This document shows positions 1 through 15,855 of a stretch of 64,000 nt of DNA, piece after piece; position 1 is the first letter of the stretch; every line of letters begins with the position of its first letter. The notes below the pieces were generated by a model that was not told where the DNA came from, ran no database searches, and was given only the letters and a program-made list of their open reading frames with translations. Both the position numbers and the translations under genes were made by a program. This stretch comes from Eriocheir sinensis (Eukaryota; Arthropoda; Malacostraca; Decapoda; Varunidae): assembly GCF_024679095.1 (NCBI RefSeq), contig NC_066516.1, positions 22,561,535 to 22,625,534 on the forward strand, given 5' to 3'.

Positions 1-690
1 TGCCGAAGGAGAGTCACGGGAGTGGGTTTAGACAGAGCGTATAAGTAATTTCCTTTTAAGAGTGTATGTTGGAGGTTATGTATAGGTTTTTCTTCGTCTT
101 CCTCTTTCTCCTTCTTTTCCTTCCCTCCTTCCTTCCTCTTTCTCCCACTTTTCATTTCCTTCCTTCCTTCCCTCCTCTTTAGTTACCTTTTCCTCATTGT
201 CTTCCCCTTCCACCTTCTATTCTTTCTTCCCTTCTTTCTTGCATATCCTCTCGTTTTCTTCTTTCTTATCTTCATTATGGTACTCTTTACCTTTTCCTCA
301 TTGTCCTATCCTTTTTTTATGTTAACTTGCGTCTGTCAATTTCTCTGTTTACTTATATTTATGTCTCTTTTTATGGATGGTTATGTATATTTGTTGATGT
401 CTATGTAATGTGTATTTGTCTATTTATGTCTGTGTATGTCAATGTATATGTGTGTATGTCTATTTCTCTGTATCTTTATATCTATGCCTAATAATTTATG
501 TATGTGTATGTATATTTATTGATGTCATTGTTTATTTGCTTGTCTATTTATGTTTACTTCCATTTATATACTTCTCTTTTTGCCTATTGTTGCGTATTTC
601 TTGAAGCTTCGCGTAAGGAGTTATTTTGCAAGTTTAAAAGGTACTCAGATGCAAGGGACGGAGGACACACCACGCCTCAACATCTCTATA
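1..690. other. Low-complexity sequence, no gene seen
   Basis: The first 300 bases are pyrimidine-rich with runs of CCTT. Bases 360-560 are dominated by degenerate TGTATGT/TTTATG units. Short open frames here encode only Cys/Val/Tyr-rich repeat translations. Nothing supports a gene. Confidence 0.7.
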
Positions 691-699
691 AGCATACAA

Positions 700-712
700 G
701 GCAGTCAACATC

Positions 713-744
<32 letters not shown>

Positions 745-850
745 CAAAAACAACAACCATATCATTACCACCACCACTAACAACACCAACCCTAACACCA
801 ACACCATCTCCATCACCACCAGCATCATCACCTATACCATCAAGCACACA
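700..850. repeat. CAC/AAC trinucleotide-rich tract
   Basis: Degenerate CAC, AAC and ATC triplets. Part of it (around 750-830) closely resembles stretches near 3,695-3,790 and 3,830-3,930. All three share the phrase CATATCATTACCACCACCAC, so they look like copies of one ancestral unit, not independent slippage. Confidence 0.75.
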
Positions 851-1004
851 AAGCAGTCACGTGTAAGCGGTTTAGACATACAAGGCAGTCAGATGTGAGC
901 GGCCCAAGCTTATGCACAAAGCAGTCAGATGTAACGTAAAGGACTTGTGTTTAGTGACCGTGTGTGTAGCGGCTGCATGCACACACACAAGACTGCACAA
1001 GGCT

Positions 1005-1252
1005 ACCGAACACACAGCAGCACTCCTTTCCAGCTTCCTCCCTCTACCGAACACCCAGCAGCACTCCTTTCCAGCTTCCTCCCTCTACCGAACACCCAGC
1101 AGCACTCCTTTCCAGCTTCCTCCCTCTACCGAACACACATCAGCACTCCTTTCCAGTTTCCTCCCTCTACCGAACACCCAGCAGCACTCCTTTCCAGTTT
1201 CCTCCCTCTACCGAACACCCAGCAGCACTCCTTTCCAGCTTCCTCCCTCCCC
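1005..1252. repeat. 41-bp minisatellite, about six copies
   Basis: A unit containing CGAACACCCAGCAGCACTCC followed by TTTCCAGCTTCCTCCCTCTA recurs every 41 bases. Copies differ by one or two substitutions (CAGCTT versus CAGTTT, ACCCAGC versus ACACATC). Confidence 0.9.
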
Positions 1253-1681
1253 TTCTTAACCGAGTGTGTCCGCTGCAACGACGCTCTGCCGCAGTGGTGC
1301 CTCTCATCCAGTGTCCCGCCGCCATTCTCACGCTTACTGCTCTTTCCAAACTGCTAACTCTTCCCCTCCACGGTCCTCGCCGCAACTCTTCTCTCCATAA
1401 CGTAGGACTTAACCCATACCATCGCTCCTTCTGCTCCCGCCACGTGTAAACTCAGGAACAGTTTGCCGTACTCTCCCCTGCTGTCCTTACCTCCTCCTCC
1501 TCCTCCTCCTCCTCCTCCTCCTCCTCTCTCCAGTGACGTGAGCGCTATCAGAAGGGGAAGGTAAAGAGAGCCTCGACAACGACTTAACTAAACTGGTGTT
1601 GGTTTTCCTGAACTTTCCTCTCAGCGTTGTGAATAGAGAAATAAAAGATGACTGTATGTGTGTGTGCGAGGGGGGGGGGTA

Positions 1682-1684
<3 letters not shown>

Positions 1685-1770
<86 letters not shown>
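1685..1770. repeat. (GT)n microsatellite
   Basis: About 85 bases of GT dinucleotide with one GCGT interruption, preceded by a run of G. Confidence 0.95.
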
Positions 1771-1771
<1 letters not shown>

Positions 1772-1824
1772 TTGTCCTCACACCTTGACTTTCCCACCAG
1801 GTAACGGAAAGCCTCTGATATGCA

Positions 1825-2044
<220 letters not shown>

Positions 2045-2084
2045 GTTTGTTTGTTTGCTTGCTTGCGTCGTGGAGTGATGGAGA

Positions 2085-2650
2085 ATAGTCGTGTTGTGTG
2101 TGTGGAATTCTCTGGTAACCCTCTTTTATCTTCAAGAGGGACGTGCTTTCAAAGGAAGGTGTTTGTTTGTGTGTGTATGTTTGTTTGTCTGTTTGTATGT
2201 TTGTCAAGAGAAGGGATGGAGGTGTCACGTTTGGAATGATCTGGTGTCCCACTTTTTTATGTCTTCTTTCTGGGCGTGATTGCGAAATGACGGTGTTTAC
2301 TTGTGTCTTTTTGTGTTTGTTTGTTTGATGAGATAAGGAATGGGGTTGTCACGTGTGGAGTTATCTGACATCCTTCTTCTCTCTATCTCTTCATCAAGGG
2401 CGTAATTGCTAAGGAAGGTGTTTGTTTATGTTTGTTTGTATGTTTGTTGAGTAAAGGAATGGAGGTGTCACGTGTGGAATGATCCGATATCACTCTTTTT
2501 CTTCTTTTTACAGCAGAGGAGTCAGTTGAAGGGCATAAAAAAAAGGAAACAAATGTGAAAAAAAAGCCCGCTACTCACTTTACCTCTTCATTAAGGGCGT
2601 GATTGCAAAAGGCGGTGTTTGATTGTATGTGCGTGTTTACATTGTGACAA
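2085..2650. repeat. Tandem array of ~120-bp unit, three to four copies
   Basis: The unit contains a GTTTGTTTGT stretch, then GGAGGTGTCACGTGTGGAAT, then CTTCATCAAGGGCGTGATTGC. Copies start near 2,155, 2,290, 2,410 and 2,590 and are diverged. The third copy is interrupted by an ~75-bp dispersed element (2505-2578). Confidence 0.8.
2505..2578 (-). mobile_element. Short poly(A)-ended dispersed element, family A copy 1
   Basis: Read on the minus strand it has the family pattern: AGTAGCGGGC, a T-rich centre, a diverged GCCCTTCAACTGACTCCTCTGC, then TGTAAAAA. It interrupts a tandem repeat whose neighbouring unit lacks it, so its ends can be estimated from the empty site. Plus-strand landmarks are TTTTTACAGCAGAGGAG at the left and AAAGCCCGCTACTCACT at the right. 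Its origin (SINE, truncated LINE tail, or other) is unknown. Confidence 0.75.
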
Positions 2651-2678
2651 GAACGAATACTGTAATGTTTTCTATTCT

Positions 2679-2742
2679 GCAGCGGGCTTTTTTTATTTCA
2701 TTATTTTTTTAAGCCCTTGAACTGTCTCCTTTGCTGTAAAAA
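2679..2742 (+). mobile_element. Family A dispersed element, copy 2
   Basis: AGCGGGC followed by a T-rich centre, then GCCCTTGAACTGTCTCC, then TTTGCTGTAAAAAG. It lies about 100 bp from copy 1 and in the opposite orientation. Confidence 0.75.
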
Positions 2743-3049
2743 GAAAATAAGAGTCATCCCCAGCACAGGTATGGGCGGGTGCTTCATCAGCGGGGCAGGG
2801 CGTGGGCGGGCCGTGATGGGGCTTGATGAATGGCTGGCAGGGACACACGCGCGGACACATGAGCCAAGAGACGCGACACCCACACACACCACAACGACTC
2901 TGTATGCGTGTGCGTGTGAAGGGGGAGAGGGGGCGGGGAGGGGGAGTAAAGGGCTCAGGGTCAACTTTCCCTTTCTCCTCCCTCTCCCTCTCCCTCTCAT
3001 ACCACACGATTATAGGGACGAACTCACGGACATAATGAACCGAGACACG

Positions 3050-3125
3050 CGGTTTTTTTTTTTCTCATTATTTTTTTTTTGAGCCCTTGAGCTGTTTCCT
3101 TAACTGTAAAAAAAAAAAAAAAAAA
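3050..3125 (+). mobile_element. Family A dispersed element, copy 3
   Basis: GCGG plus a T-rich centre, then GAGCCCTTGAGCTGTTTCC, then TTAACTGT and a long poly(A). The GGGC of the family head is degraded. Confidence 0.65.
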
Positions 3126-3589
3126 CATACCTCCACGATTCTGTGTATATGTGTAAGTGCGTGACGGGGGGGGGGTAGGATGGAGGGGGGGGAGTCTAGG
3201 GGCTCGTCTCTCCCTCCCTCCCTCTCCCTCAAACACCTTTTTTCACTACATCTAACCTTCCAAGTAGTAACTCAAAACGCCTTGTGATGGGGAGTAGAGG
3301 GGGTGAGGGGTGGCGGCTTGTTCATGGCGGGGAAGGTAGGGGAGTGAGGGAGGCAGGGTGGGGTGGGGGGCGCCCGTGGACTTTGCTGGCTCGCCTCGGG
3401 AATGTTAATATATGAGGGTGAGGGGTAAGGGGTGATGGTGAGGGGTAGGGGGTGATGGTGAGGGGGTTAGTGTGACCATCAATAGCCCAAGTGTGTGGCC
3501 ATCATCCTCCCCCCCTCCTCCTCCCTCCCCCTCTGACTCACCTCACTAATATCACCTCCATTAATCTGCCTCCACTAACATCGCCCAGA

Positions 3590-3655
3590 CTAACACCACC
3601 ACCTCCAACAACATCACCACCACAACCACCATCATCACCACCACCACCAATACCA

Positions 3656-3689
<34 letters not shown>

Positions 3690-4105
3690 CAACAACAATA
3701 ACCATATCATTACCACCACCACTAAGAGCAACAACATCAACACTTAACACCAACACCATCTCCATCACTACCAGCATCACCACCAATACCAACACCATCA
3801 CCACCACCAACACCATCACCACCACCAACACCAACAACCATATCATTACCACCACCACTAACATCAGCAACATCAACCCTAACACCAACATCATCACCAT
3901 CACTACCAGCATCACCACCAACACCAACACCATCAGCACCACCAACAATACCCTCCTTTCAACACCACTACCACAACCATCACCATTACCACCACCAACA
4001 ACAACAGTAACAACACCGCAACCATAATCACACAAACTTCCTCTTCCAACACCAGTAGCACAACCACCACCACCACCACCACCACCACCACCACCACGCA
4101 CATGC
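3590..4105. repeat. CAC/AAC/ATC trinucleotide array
   Basis: About 500 bases of degenerate CAC, AAC and ATC triplets ending in a purer (CCA)n near 4,060-4,100. It contains at least two repeats of a longer unit of about 140 bp. Thr/Asn-rich frames across it are repeat translations. Confidence 0.85.
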
Positions 4106-4780
4106 ATCATCATCTCCCCTAAACATATGCGCGCTCGCCCCCTGACCCCCCCCCCACTCCCTCACCCCCCCTATCCTCCCACCTCTTCTGCCCTGGAAAA
4201 AAAAGGATAATGTGTGTTGCAAGAACGGAAGGTTAAGAGAAACACAAAATATTGGACCACACTGACATTTTTTCCAGGGTGGAGTGCTTGGGTGATGGGG
4301 GGATGGTGGGTGAGGTGGGTGAGTGGGGGCGGTGCACGGGGTAGTAGATGGATGCTGCGGGGGGGATGAAGGGTGGGCGGGTAGATGAATGCTGCAAGGT
4401 TCAAGGCTGCTCCCAAATTTAGTCGTCCATGTAAATTTTCTCTTGTAATACATTTTTTTTTAATCCCGTGTGAGTGAAGTTGGTAATTTTAGCCTTGTTA
4501 GAGGAATTGGGAGGTACTGGAGGTGAGGGTGGGGAAAGTGTGAGGGTGTGAAGGGGTGATGTGTGAGGAGGTGAAGGGGTGAAGGGGTGACGGGGTGACG
4601 GGGTGAGAGAGAGAGAGAGAGAGGATGAGTAAAGTGTGGCCATTTTGATGAGAGAGAGAGAGAGAGAGATTTTATGGTGATGATGATGAAACTAAGACTA
4701 TGTGAGGGAAGGTTAGGCTAAAGCAAGGCAAGGCAGAGTAAGAGATACATTTAAGTGGTGCAGAGGAGAAAGGAAGAGAG
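4106..4780. other. G-rich and GTGA-rich spacer, no gene seen
   Basis: Contains GGTGGGTGAGTGG-type stretches (4,290-4,390), a GGTGAAGGGGTGA minisatellite (4,520-4,610) and two short (GA)n runs near 4,610 and 4,650. No coding pattern. Confidence 0.6.
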
Positions 4781-5032
4781 GGTAAGGTAAGGTAACACTA
4801 GGTAATTGAAGGTAAGGAAAGGTAAGCTAAGGTAAGGTATGAGGTAATGCTAGATATTGGACTTAACAGAGGAAGGGAAAGGTAAGGGAGGGGAAGGTAA
4901 GGTAAGGTAAAGAGTAGGGGATGATAAGACAAGGTAATTAAAGGTATAGTAAGGTAAGGTAAGGCAAGATACCGGGTGAGGGGATGGCAAAACAAGGTAA
5001 TTAAAGGTAAGGTAAGGTAAGGTAAGGATACC
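4779..5032. repeat. Degenerate (GGTAA)n pentamer repeat
   Basis: The AAGGTAAGGTAA pattern dominates. The unit is TTACC/GGTAA, which is not the arthropod telomere unit TTAGG. Confidence 0.85.
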
Positions 5033-5209
5033 GGGTGCATGTAAGCAGTGTAAGGAGAAGGGAGGGGAGGAAAAGGGGGGGGAGGGGGGAAGGCAATTTG
5101 AGAGGATGTTTAGGTGGGCAGGAGGGGGGGGGTAGGTGTCACTGGCAGGCTGTTCTTCCCCCGACGCAACATTAGCAAAACAAACATCTGGGAACGAGGA
5201 GCGAGATGG

Positions 5210-6600
5210 CAGCCTCCTTACCCTCCCTCTTCCTCTTTGCCTGCTCCTGTTCCTCCCCTTCCTCTTCCTCTTGGTCCTCCCTTTCCTCTCTTCCTCTTCT
5301 TCTGCCTCCTCTCTTGACACGCTTTCTCTTCCCCTCTTCTTTTTTCTCCTTCTTCCTCTTCTTTCTCATCTCTCTTCCTCGTCTCCTTCCCCTCTCTCCT
5401 CTTCCTCTTCTTCCTCTCCCTCCTGCTCTTCCCTTTCCTCCTCTTCCTCTTCTTCCTCTCCCTCTTGCTCTTCCCTTTCCTCCTCTTCCTCTTCATCCTC
5501 TCCCTCTTGCTCTTCCCTTTCCTTCTCTTCCTCTTCTTCCTCTCCCTCTTGCTCTTCCCTTTCCTCCTCTTCCTCTTCTTCCTCTCCCTCTTGCTCTTCC
5601 CTTTCCTCCTCTTCCTCTTCTTCCTCTCCCTCTTGCTCTTCCCTTTCCTCTCTTCCTCTTCTTCCTCATTTCCTTTTCTTCTGCCTCCTCTCTTGCCATC
5701 TCTCTCTTCCCCTCTTCTTTTTTCTCCTTCCTCTTCTTTCCCATCCCCTCTTCCTCTTCTCCTTCCCCTCTTTCTATTTTCCAGCCTTTCTTCCTCATCC
5801 TCCTTCCTCTTCCTCTTTGCCTGCTCCACTTACTCTTCTACTTCCCCGTTTCCTCTTATTTCTCTTTCTCTTTCCCTGCCTTCTGCCCCTCCTCTTTCTC
5901 TTCCCCCTTTCCTCTTCCTCCTCTTTCTCGTTTCCTGGTCTCCTGCTTCTTTACTCCTTCCTCTTGCCCTCCTCTTTCACTTCCGTTCTTCCCCTTTCTT
6001 TATCTTTTCCTGCCTTTCTACCTCTTCCTCTCCCTCTCTTCCTCTTCCCTTCTTCCCTTCGTTATTTAACTTTTCTTACCATCTTCTTCCTTTCTCTTCC
6101 TTCACTCCTTCTTCGTTCTTTTGTCCCCCTCTTTCAATTCCCTCCTTCCTCTCTTATCCTTCCTTTTCCTGTGCCTTCTCTTCTTCCTCTCTATCTCTCT
6201 CTTGTCCTTATCTTTCTCTACCCTCCTTCCCTTCCTTCCTCATCTCTCTCCTACCCATCCCTCCCTTCTTTCCCTCCTATCTCCTCCGCCTCTCCTCAAA
6301 CCTTCTTCTCTCTGCTTTTTCCTTCCCCTCTTTTCCCTCTCTCGTTCATAGCTTTTCCCTTTCTTTACTTATCCTCCCTTCCTTTAATCCTGACGCTCAC
6401 ACGTTCTACTCTTTCCCTTCTTCTCCGTCCTTACCCATTTTCTCCATCCTCTCTCTCTATCTCTCTTCTCTCTTCCTGTTCTCCCTGTCGCCCTGCTTCG
6501 TCTTATCTTCTGATCTCCTTCATTTCTTCCTTCCTTTCTTCCTTACTTCCTTCATCTCCGCCTTCCTCTTCCTCTCTCTCTTTTCCTCCTTCTTTAATGT
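5210..6600. repeat. Polypyrimidine region with 42-bp minisatellite
   Basis: The + strand is almost only C and T. Around 5,395-5,660 a 42-bp unit (CTTGCTCTTCCCTTTCCTCC plus CTCTTCC runs) repeats about six times. Because 42 is divisible by three it produces long Ser/Leu/Pro frames on + and Arg/Lys/Glu frames on -. These are not considered genes. Confidence 0.8.
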
Positions 6601-6648
6601 GTTCTTGGTATTTATGTTGTGTTGGAAATTAAGGGGCGTTTAGCTGTG

Positions 6649-6879
<231 letters not shown>

Positions 6880-7094
6880 CAATTGCTTCTGAGGACACGT
6901 GTCACCCCTGTCTCGCATCTGTCACCCACCGTCTACCCTGTGGGACTCCTCGTGTCTCCTGTAGGCGGCGCTGGTTGTGGTAGTGGTGGTGATGGTGGTG
7001 GTGGTGGTGGTTATGAAGTGATGTTGATGTTGTCCCTCCCCTCTTCATCACCACTGTCATCACCCTTCCTTCCCCTTCCTTCACTACCTTCTGC

Positions 7095-7245
7095 TCTATT
7101 CCTTCCTTCACATCCATACAAACCTCTTCCACCCTTCCTTCCCTTTCCTTCTCCACCCTAGCTGTTCTATCTCTTCCTTCACCTCCATACAAACCTCTTC
7201 CACCCTTCCTTCCCTTTCCTTCTCCACCCTAGCTGTCCTATTCCT
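7095..7245. repeat. 75-bp tandem duplication
   Basis: CCATACAAACCTCTTCCACC and the following TTCCCTTTCCTTCTCCACCC occur twice about 75 bases apart. Confidence 0.75.
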
Positions 7246-7765
7246 TCCCTTCCCTCACCTTCATAAACACTTCATCCTTTCCCTTCCACTTCCGTTCGTC
7301 TCTCCTTATATCGCCTTCCACTTCCTTTATCCAACTTCTCATTCTCCCCTTTCCACCTTCCTATTCGTCCCTTCCACCCCTTAAAGGATTGTCCGTCACC
7401 CATTGTGTCCACCTCTTCACACGATCCTCTTCCCCTTCCTTGATCCAGCTCTTTTCTCCACCAACTCTCCCTCTCTCTCTTTCCCTCTTTCTTCCCACTC
7501 AGCACCTCTTTCTGTCACCCTCTCATCTTCAGGATAAGCCTCCCCAATCTCTGTGTTTAAGGGCCGTGCAGGGGAGGAAAGGGAAGGGTAAGGAAGGAGG
7601 GAAGAAGAGGGGAAAGAATAAAGGGTTAAAGGGCAAGAACTTATCAAACGCTTCGGGCTCTTGTTTACGAATACGTCGGTTTGCCATGAGCGTTTTTTTC
7701 CCGGTCATTCCGATGGCGAATAATCCTTTCAAATCTGCCGCTATAGGGTCATGAACTTACCCATT

Positions 7766-8230
7766 GAAACCCCTACAACTACAACGAGACCCTTTTTAAA
7801 TATATGTACCAAGGTTTCGGGTGTTTGATACGAGGGGCCAAGGAGTAACAGAGGAGGTGGTATGAAAAAGAGAAAGAGTTGGGTGTTGGTTAGGTCGTCT
7901 CGGTAGGGTAGACTCTGGGAACCCGTACAACTTCTGCAAGAGCGTTTTTAATTTGATGTAGCAAGGTTTCGGAGTGTTTGATAAGACGTGCCAAGGAGAA
8001 ACGCAGGAGGTGGTATGAAGAAGAGAAAGAGTTGGGTTTTGGTTTGACCGTCTCGGGAGGGTAGACTCTGGAAACCCAAACAACTACTACGAGACCCTTT
8101 TTTATATAGATGTAGCAAGGTTTCAGAGTGTTTGATAAGACGTGCCAAGGAGTAACGGAGGAGGTGGCAAGAAGAGAAAGAGTTGGGTGTGAGTTTTGCC
8201 GTCTCGGGAGGGTAGACTCTGGGGAACTTG
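7766..8230. repeat. Three tandem copies of a ~153-bp unit
   Basis: The landmark GTAGCAAGGTTTCGGAGTGT occurs at about 7,806, 7,958 and 8,112 (spacings 152 and 154). Each unit also holds GAGAAAGAGTTGGGT and GGGTAGACTCTGG. This is one of the few non-pyrimidine islands between 5 and 15 kb. Minus-strand frames here are repeated peptides without recognised domains. Confidence 0.9.
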
Positions 8231-8394
8231 TGGATCGACTGTCTACCTTGCCACTCAGTAATTGATAAGTCTAAGTTAGTGTTTAGTCTTTTTTTCTCTA
8301 CTTTCTCTCTTCGGTGTTGTTTAGAGAGCCTCGATGCTATGCCGTCTCTTTTTTGTCTCTTTCTCTCCTTTCTCTTGTCTTTCTCTTTTGTATT

Positions 8395-8905
8395 GCTCCA
8401 CTCCATTCCACTTTTATCTCCTTCTCCTTCTCCATCCTTTCTCTTCCTCTTTCCTTCTCCACCTCTCTTTCTCTTTCGTGTTCCTCCACTCTATTCCACT
8501 TTTCTCTCCCTCTCCATCCGTCATTTTCTTTTCTCCCTCTTTCCTTCTCAATCTCTTTCTCTTTCGTGTTCCTCCCCTTCATTCCACCTTTCCCTCCCTC
8601 TCCATTCGTCATTCTTTCTCTCCCTCTTTCCTTCTCCACCTCTCTTTCTCTTTCGTTTTCCTCCCCTTCATTCCACTTTTCCCTCCCTCTCCATTCGTCA
8701 TTCTTTCTCTCCCTCTTTCCTTCTCCACCTCTTTCTCTTTCGTGTTCCTCCACTCCATTCCACTTTTCTCTCCCTCTCCATCCGTCATTTTCTTCTCTCC
8801 CTCTTTCCTTCTCCACCTCTCTTTCTCTTTCGTTTTCCTCCACTCCATTCCACCTTTCCCTCCCTCTCCATTCGTTATTTTTTCTCTCCCTCTTTCCTTC
8901 TCCAC
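8395..8905. repeat. Pyrimidine minisatellite, ~97-bp unit, five to six copies
   Basis: CTCTCCATCCGTCATTTTCT, then CTCCCTCTTTCCTTCTCCAC, then CTTTCGTGTTCCTCCACTCC recur at roughly 97-bp intervals with small changes. Long low-complexity frames on both strands follow from it. Confidence 0.85.
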
Positions 8906-9544
8906 CTCTCCTTCTCCTTCCCTTGTCTCTCTTTCTTCCTCCTTCCTTCATTATTTTATCTCTTCCCTCCTTTCCATCTCACTTTTTCATGTCTTTCTCT
9001 CTCGTTTCTTTCTCTTTATCTCTCCCTTTCTTCCCCTCTTCCTTCCTTCCTACATCTTCCTCTTTCTCTCTCTTTTTCTCGTCCGTCTCCCTTTTCTTCC
9101 TTCTCCCTGTCTCTTCGTCTTTGTCTCCTTTTATCCTCCCCTTTATCACTCCCTTCGTCTTTCTCTCTTGTCTCATTCCTACCTCTCCTTACGGCCCCTC
9201 CCCCCCCCCCCTTACCTTTCTTCTGCTCCCTCTCTCTGGCTCTTTCCTTCCTTTCCCTTTTCTCTCCTTCCCTCTTCTTCATCTCCCGTCTCTTCCCTTC
9301 CTTCCCCTTCCCTGTCCTTCCGTCCTGTTCTGTCTCTCGTGGCTTTACCTCCATCCCTTCCCTCTTTCTCTCCCTCCCTCCCTCCCTCCCTCCCTCCCCC
9401 CTGCCGTTAAGTTCAAGGAGAGCTAACGTCTCCCTCTTATCGTCGGTATTAAGAGGAGGAAATATTCGTGACGTCATCAAAATAAAAGGTTAAGAAATAA
9501 GAGATGACTGGTATTTCCTCACTAGTCCTCTTCCTCTTCTTCTT

Positions 9545-9860
9545 CCTCCTCCTCCTCCTCTTTCTCCTTCTCTTCCTTCTTCTCTTGTGGCCTACTTAAA
9601 CTTTTTCCTCCTTCCAATTCTGCTTCCCACTACTTTTCATTCCTCTTCCTCACTTTCCTCCTGCATCTTATTTTTCTTCCTCCTATCTTTCGTCCTCCTC
9701 CTCCTCATCCTCCTCCTCTTTCTCCTTCTCTTCCTTCTTCTCTCGTGACCTACTTTAAATTTTTCCTCCTCCCAAATCTGCTTCCCACTACTTTTCATTC
9801 CTCTTCCTCACTTTCCTCCTACATCTTATTTTTCTTCTTCCTATCTTTCCTTCCCTCCCA
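9545..9860. repeat. Tandem duplication of ~158 bp
   Basis: TTTCTCCTTCTCTTCCTTCT through CTTCCCACTACTTTTCATTC is present twice, starting near 9,561 and 9,719. Confidence 0.8.
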
Positions 9861-13724
<3,864 letters not shown>

Positions 13725-14255
13725 CCTCACTCCCCTCCTCCTTCCCTACCTCCACTCAATTCCTGTTCTCCTTTTCCTCCCACCCGACTCTCTTCCCCTT
13801 TCTCTTTCTCTCCATAGCCCTTCTCTCCAACCATTTCTTCCCCTCTCCTTCCCTCTCCCCTTCTCCTTCCCTACCTCCACTCAATACCTGTTCTCCTTTT
13901 CCTCCCACCCGACCCCTTTCTCTTCCTCTCCATAGCCCTTCTCTCCAACCATTTCTTCCCCTCTCCTTCCCTCTCCCCTTCTCCTTCCCTACCTTCACTC
14001 AATTCCTGTTCTCCTTTTCCTCCCACCCGACCCTCTTCCCCTTTCTCTTTCTCTCCACAGTTCCCTTCTCTCCAACCATTTCTTCCCCTCTCCTTCCCTC
14101 TCCCCTCCTCCTTCCCTACCTCCACTCAATACCTGTTCTCCTTTTCCTCCCACCCGACTCTCTTCCCCTTTCTCTTTCTCTCCACAGTTCCCTTCTCTCG
14201 AACCATTTCTTCCCCTCTCCCCCCCTCTTTCCCCTTCCCTTTCTCCTACCCTCAC
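13725..14255. repeat. Pyrimidine minisatellite, 118-128-bp unit, four copies
   Basis: The landmark CTCCAACCATTTCTTCCCCT occurs at about 13,825, 13,943 and 14,069, and as CTCGAACC near 14,197. Each is followed by CTACCTCCACTCAATTCCTG and TCCTCCCACCCGAC. Confidence 0.9.
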
Positions 14256-14659
14256 TCTCTTCCTCTACCCTTAACCCACTCTATCTCCTAATCTTTACAT
14301 CCCTTTTCATTCCCTTTTTCTCCAACCTTTTCCTTCCCTCTCCTAACGTCTTCTCCTCCCCTTCCCTTTCTCCCCTCACTCCCCTTCCTCTTCCCTTCAT
14401 CCAGTCAATCCCCTCCTTTTCTTCCTTTCTTTCACTTTTCCTTCATATCCCTTCTCTTCAACTCTGTCCTCCCCTTTCCCTTCTCCCCTTCCCCTTCCGT
14501 TCATCCATTCTTTTCTTCCCCTTCTCCCCAACCCTTTCCCCTCCCTTTCCTCCCCCTTCTCTCCCCTCCCTTACATTACGGGCTCAATTTTCCGGCACAA
14601 GAGTGAAGAGAGGCGAGAGGAAAGGGGAGGGGGGAGGGAGGGGTGAGGAGGGAGGGAGG

Positions 14660-14760
14660 GGAGCGCTGATTGGTCCATCTCGTTGTTGTGTCGGCCAATT
14701 GGAAGGCGCCGCGTCCCGGAAATGACGTCATCCAGCTGCGTTTCATATATATACACAAAC
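14660..14760 (+). promoter_or_regulatory. Promoter-like cluster: two CCAAT boxes, CRE, TATA
   Basis: Within about 90 bases lie an inverted CCAAT box (ATTGG, 14669-14673), a direct CCAAT box (14695-14699), CCCGGAAATG (an ETS-like core), a perfect cAMP-response palindrome TGACGTCA (14723-14730) and a TATATATA box (14746-14753). Order and spacing fit a + strand promoter with initiation near 14,775-14,785. No recognised exon follows within several kb, so the transcript is unknown. It could serve a 5' exon of Neto, a noncoding RNA, or nothing. The motifs are seen directly; activity is inferred. Confidence 0.45.
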
Positions 14761-14769
14761 CCTCCTCCT

Positions 14770-15620
14770 CCTCTTCCTCCTTCTCCTCCTCCTCTTCCTC
14801 CTCCTCCTCCTTCTCCCCTTTTATTCCTTTTTTTTGCTTTCTCCTTCACCTTTCTGTTCTTCTTACTCCTCTTTCTTCTTCTCATCATCCTCATATGTTT
14901 CTTTCTTCTCCTTCCTCCTCCTCCTCCTCCTCCTCCTCCTCCTCCTCCTCCTCCTCCTCCTCCTCCTCCTCCTCCTTTATTTTTTCTTACTCCCCTAACT
15001 TTTATTTTATTTCTTCTCCTTCCTATTCTTCATCCTCCTCCTCCTCCTCCTCCTTCTCCTCTTCCTCATACGCTACCTTCTTCTCCTCCTCTTCCTTATT
15101 CTTGTTCCTCCTCCTCCCCCTCCTTTATTTCTTCTTCTTCCTCCTCCACCTCTTATGTTATTTCTTCTCTTTCATGTTCTCCCTACTCCTCTTCCTTCTT
15201 CTCTTCTTCCTTATACTCGTCCTTCTTCCTCCTCTTCCTTCCTCCTCCTGCTTCGAGACTTTCACTTTCTCTTTTGCTTCCGTTCATTTTCTTCTTTTCT
15301 TCTTTTTCCTCTTTTCCTCTTTTTTTTATCTTCTTCTTCTTCTTCTGCTCCTCTTCTCCCTTTTCTTCTTCTTCTTCTTCTTCATCTCCTTTTTATTCTT
15401 GATTCTCTTTTCTTCTTCCTCCTCCTCCCCCTAATCCTCCCTCTCCTCCACCTCCTCCTCCTCCTAATCCTAATCCTAAACTGATCCATCCCTTCAACCT
15501 TCCACTTCTCGTTTCCTTCCACTCCCCAATCCCAACACCTATAGCCTTGCATCTTTCCTCCTTCACTCCTCCTCCTCCTCCTCCTCCTCCTCCTCCTCCT
15601 CTTCTTCCTCCTCCGCCGCC
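14770..15620. repeat. (CCT)n/(CTT)n-rich region
   Basis: Long CCT and CTT runs, the purest at about 14,922-14,975 and 15,568-15,602. Two Leu/Ser/Pro-rich frames are repeat translations. Confidence 0.85.
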
Positions 15621-15775
15621 TTAAAGTTTATCTTGATGGCACAGTTTGCAGACGGGACTTTAAACTAATTTATCTGCTCCATCGCTTTGTCCCGCTCCTC
15701 CTGCAAAGCTCCTCTTCCCTTCTTCTTTGGCCGTTTTCTGTTTATGGAGATTAAAGAATAAATAGGCAAGATTCT

Positions 15776-15780
<5 letters not shown>

Positions 15781-15853
<73 letters not shown>
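15781..15853. repeat. (GT)n microsatellite
   Basis: About 73 bases of GT dinucleotide. Confidence 0.95.

Positions 15854-15855
<2 letters not shown>

Noticed and set aside
4779..5032. Possible telomeric repeat
   Set aside because: The unit is GGTAA (TTACC), not TTAGG/CCTAA, and it is degenerate and internal.
5136..6632. 498-codon Ser/Pro/Leu-rich frame
   Set aside because: Pyrimidine-only DNA cannot encode stop codons on the + strand (all stops contain purines), so long frames are expected. It has only repeat content.
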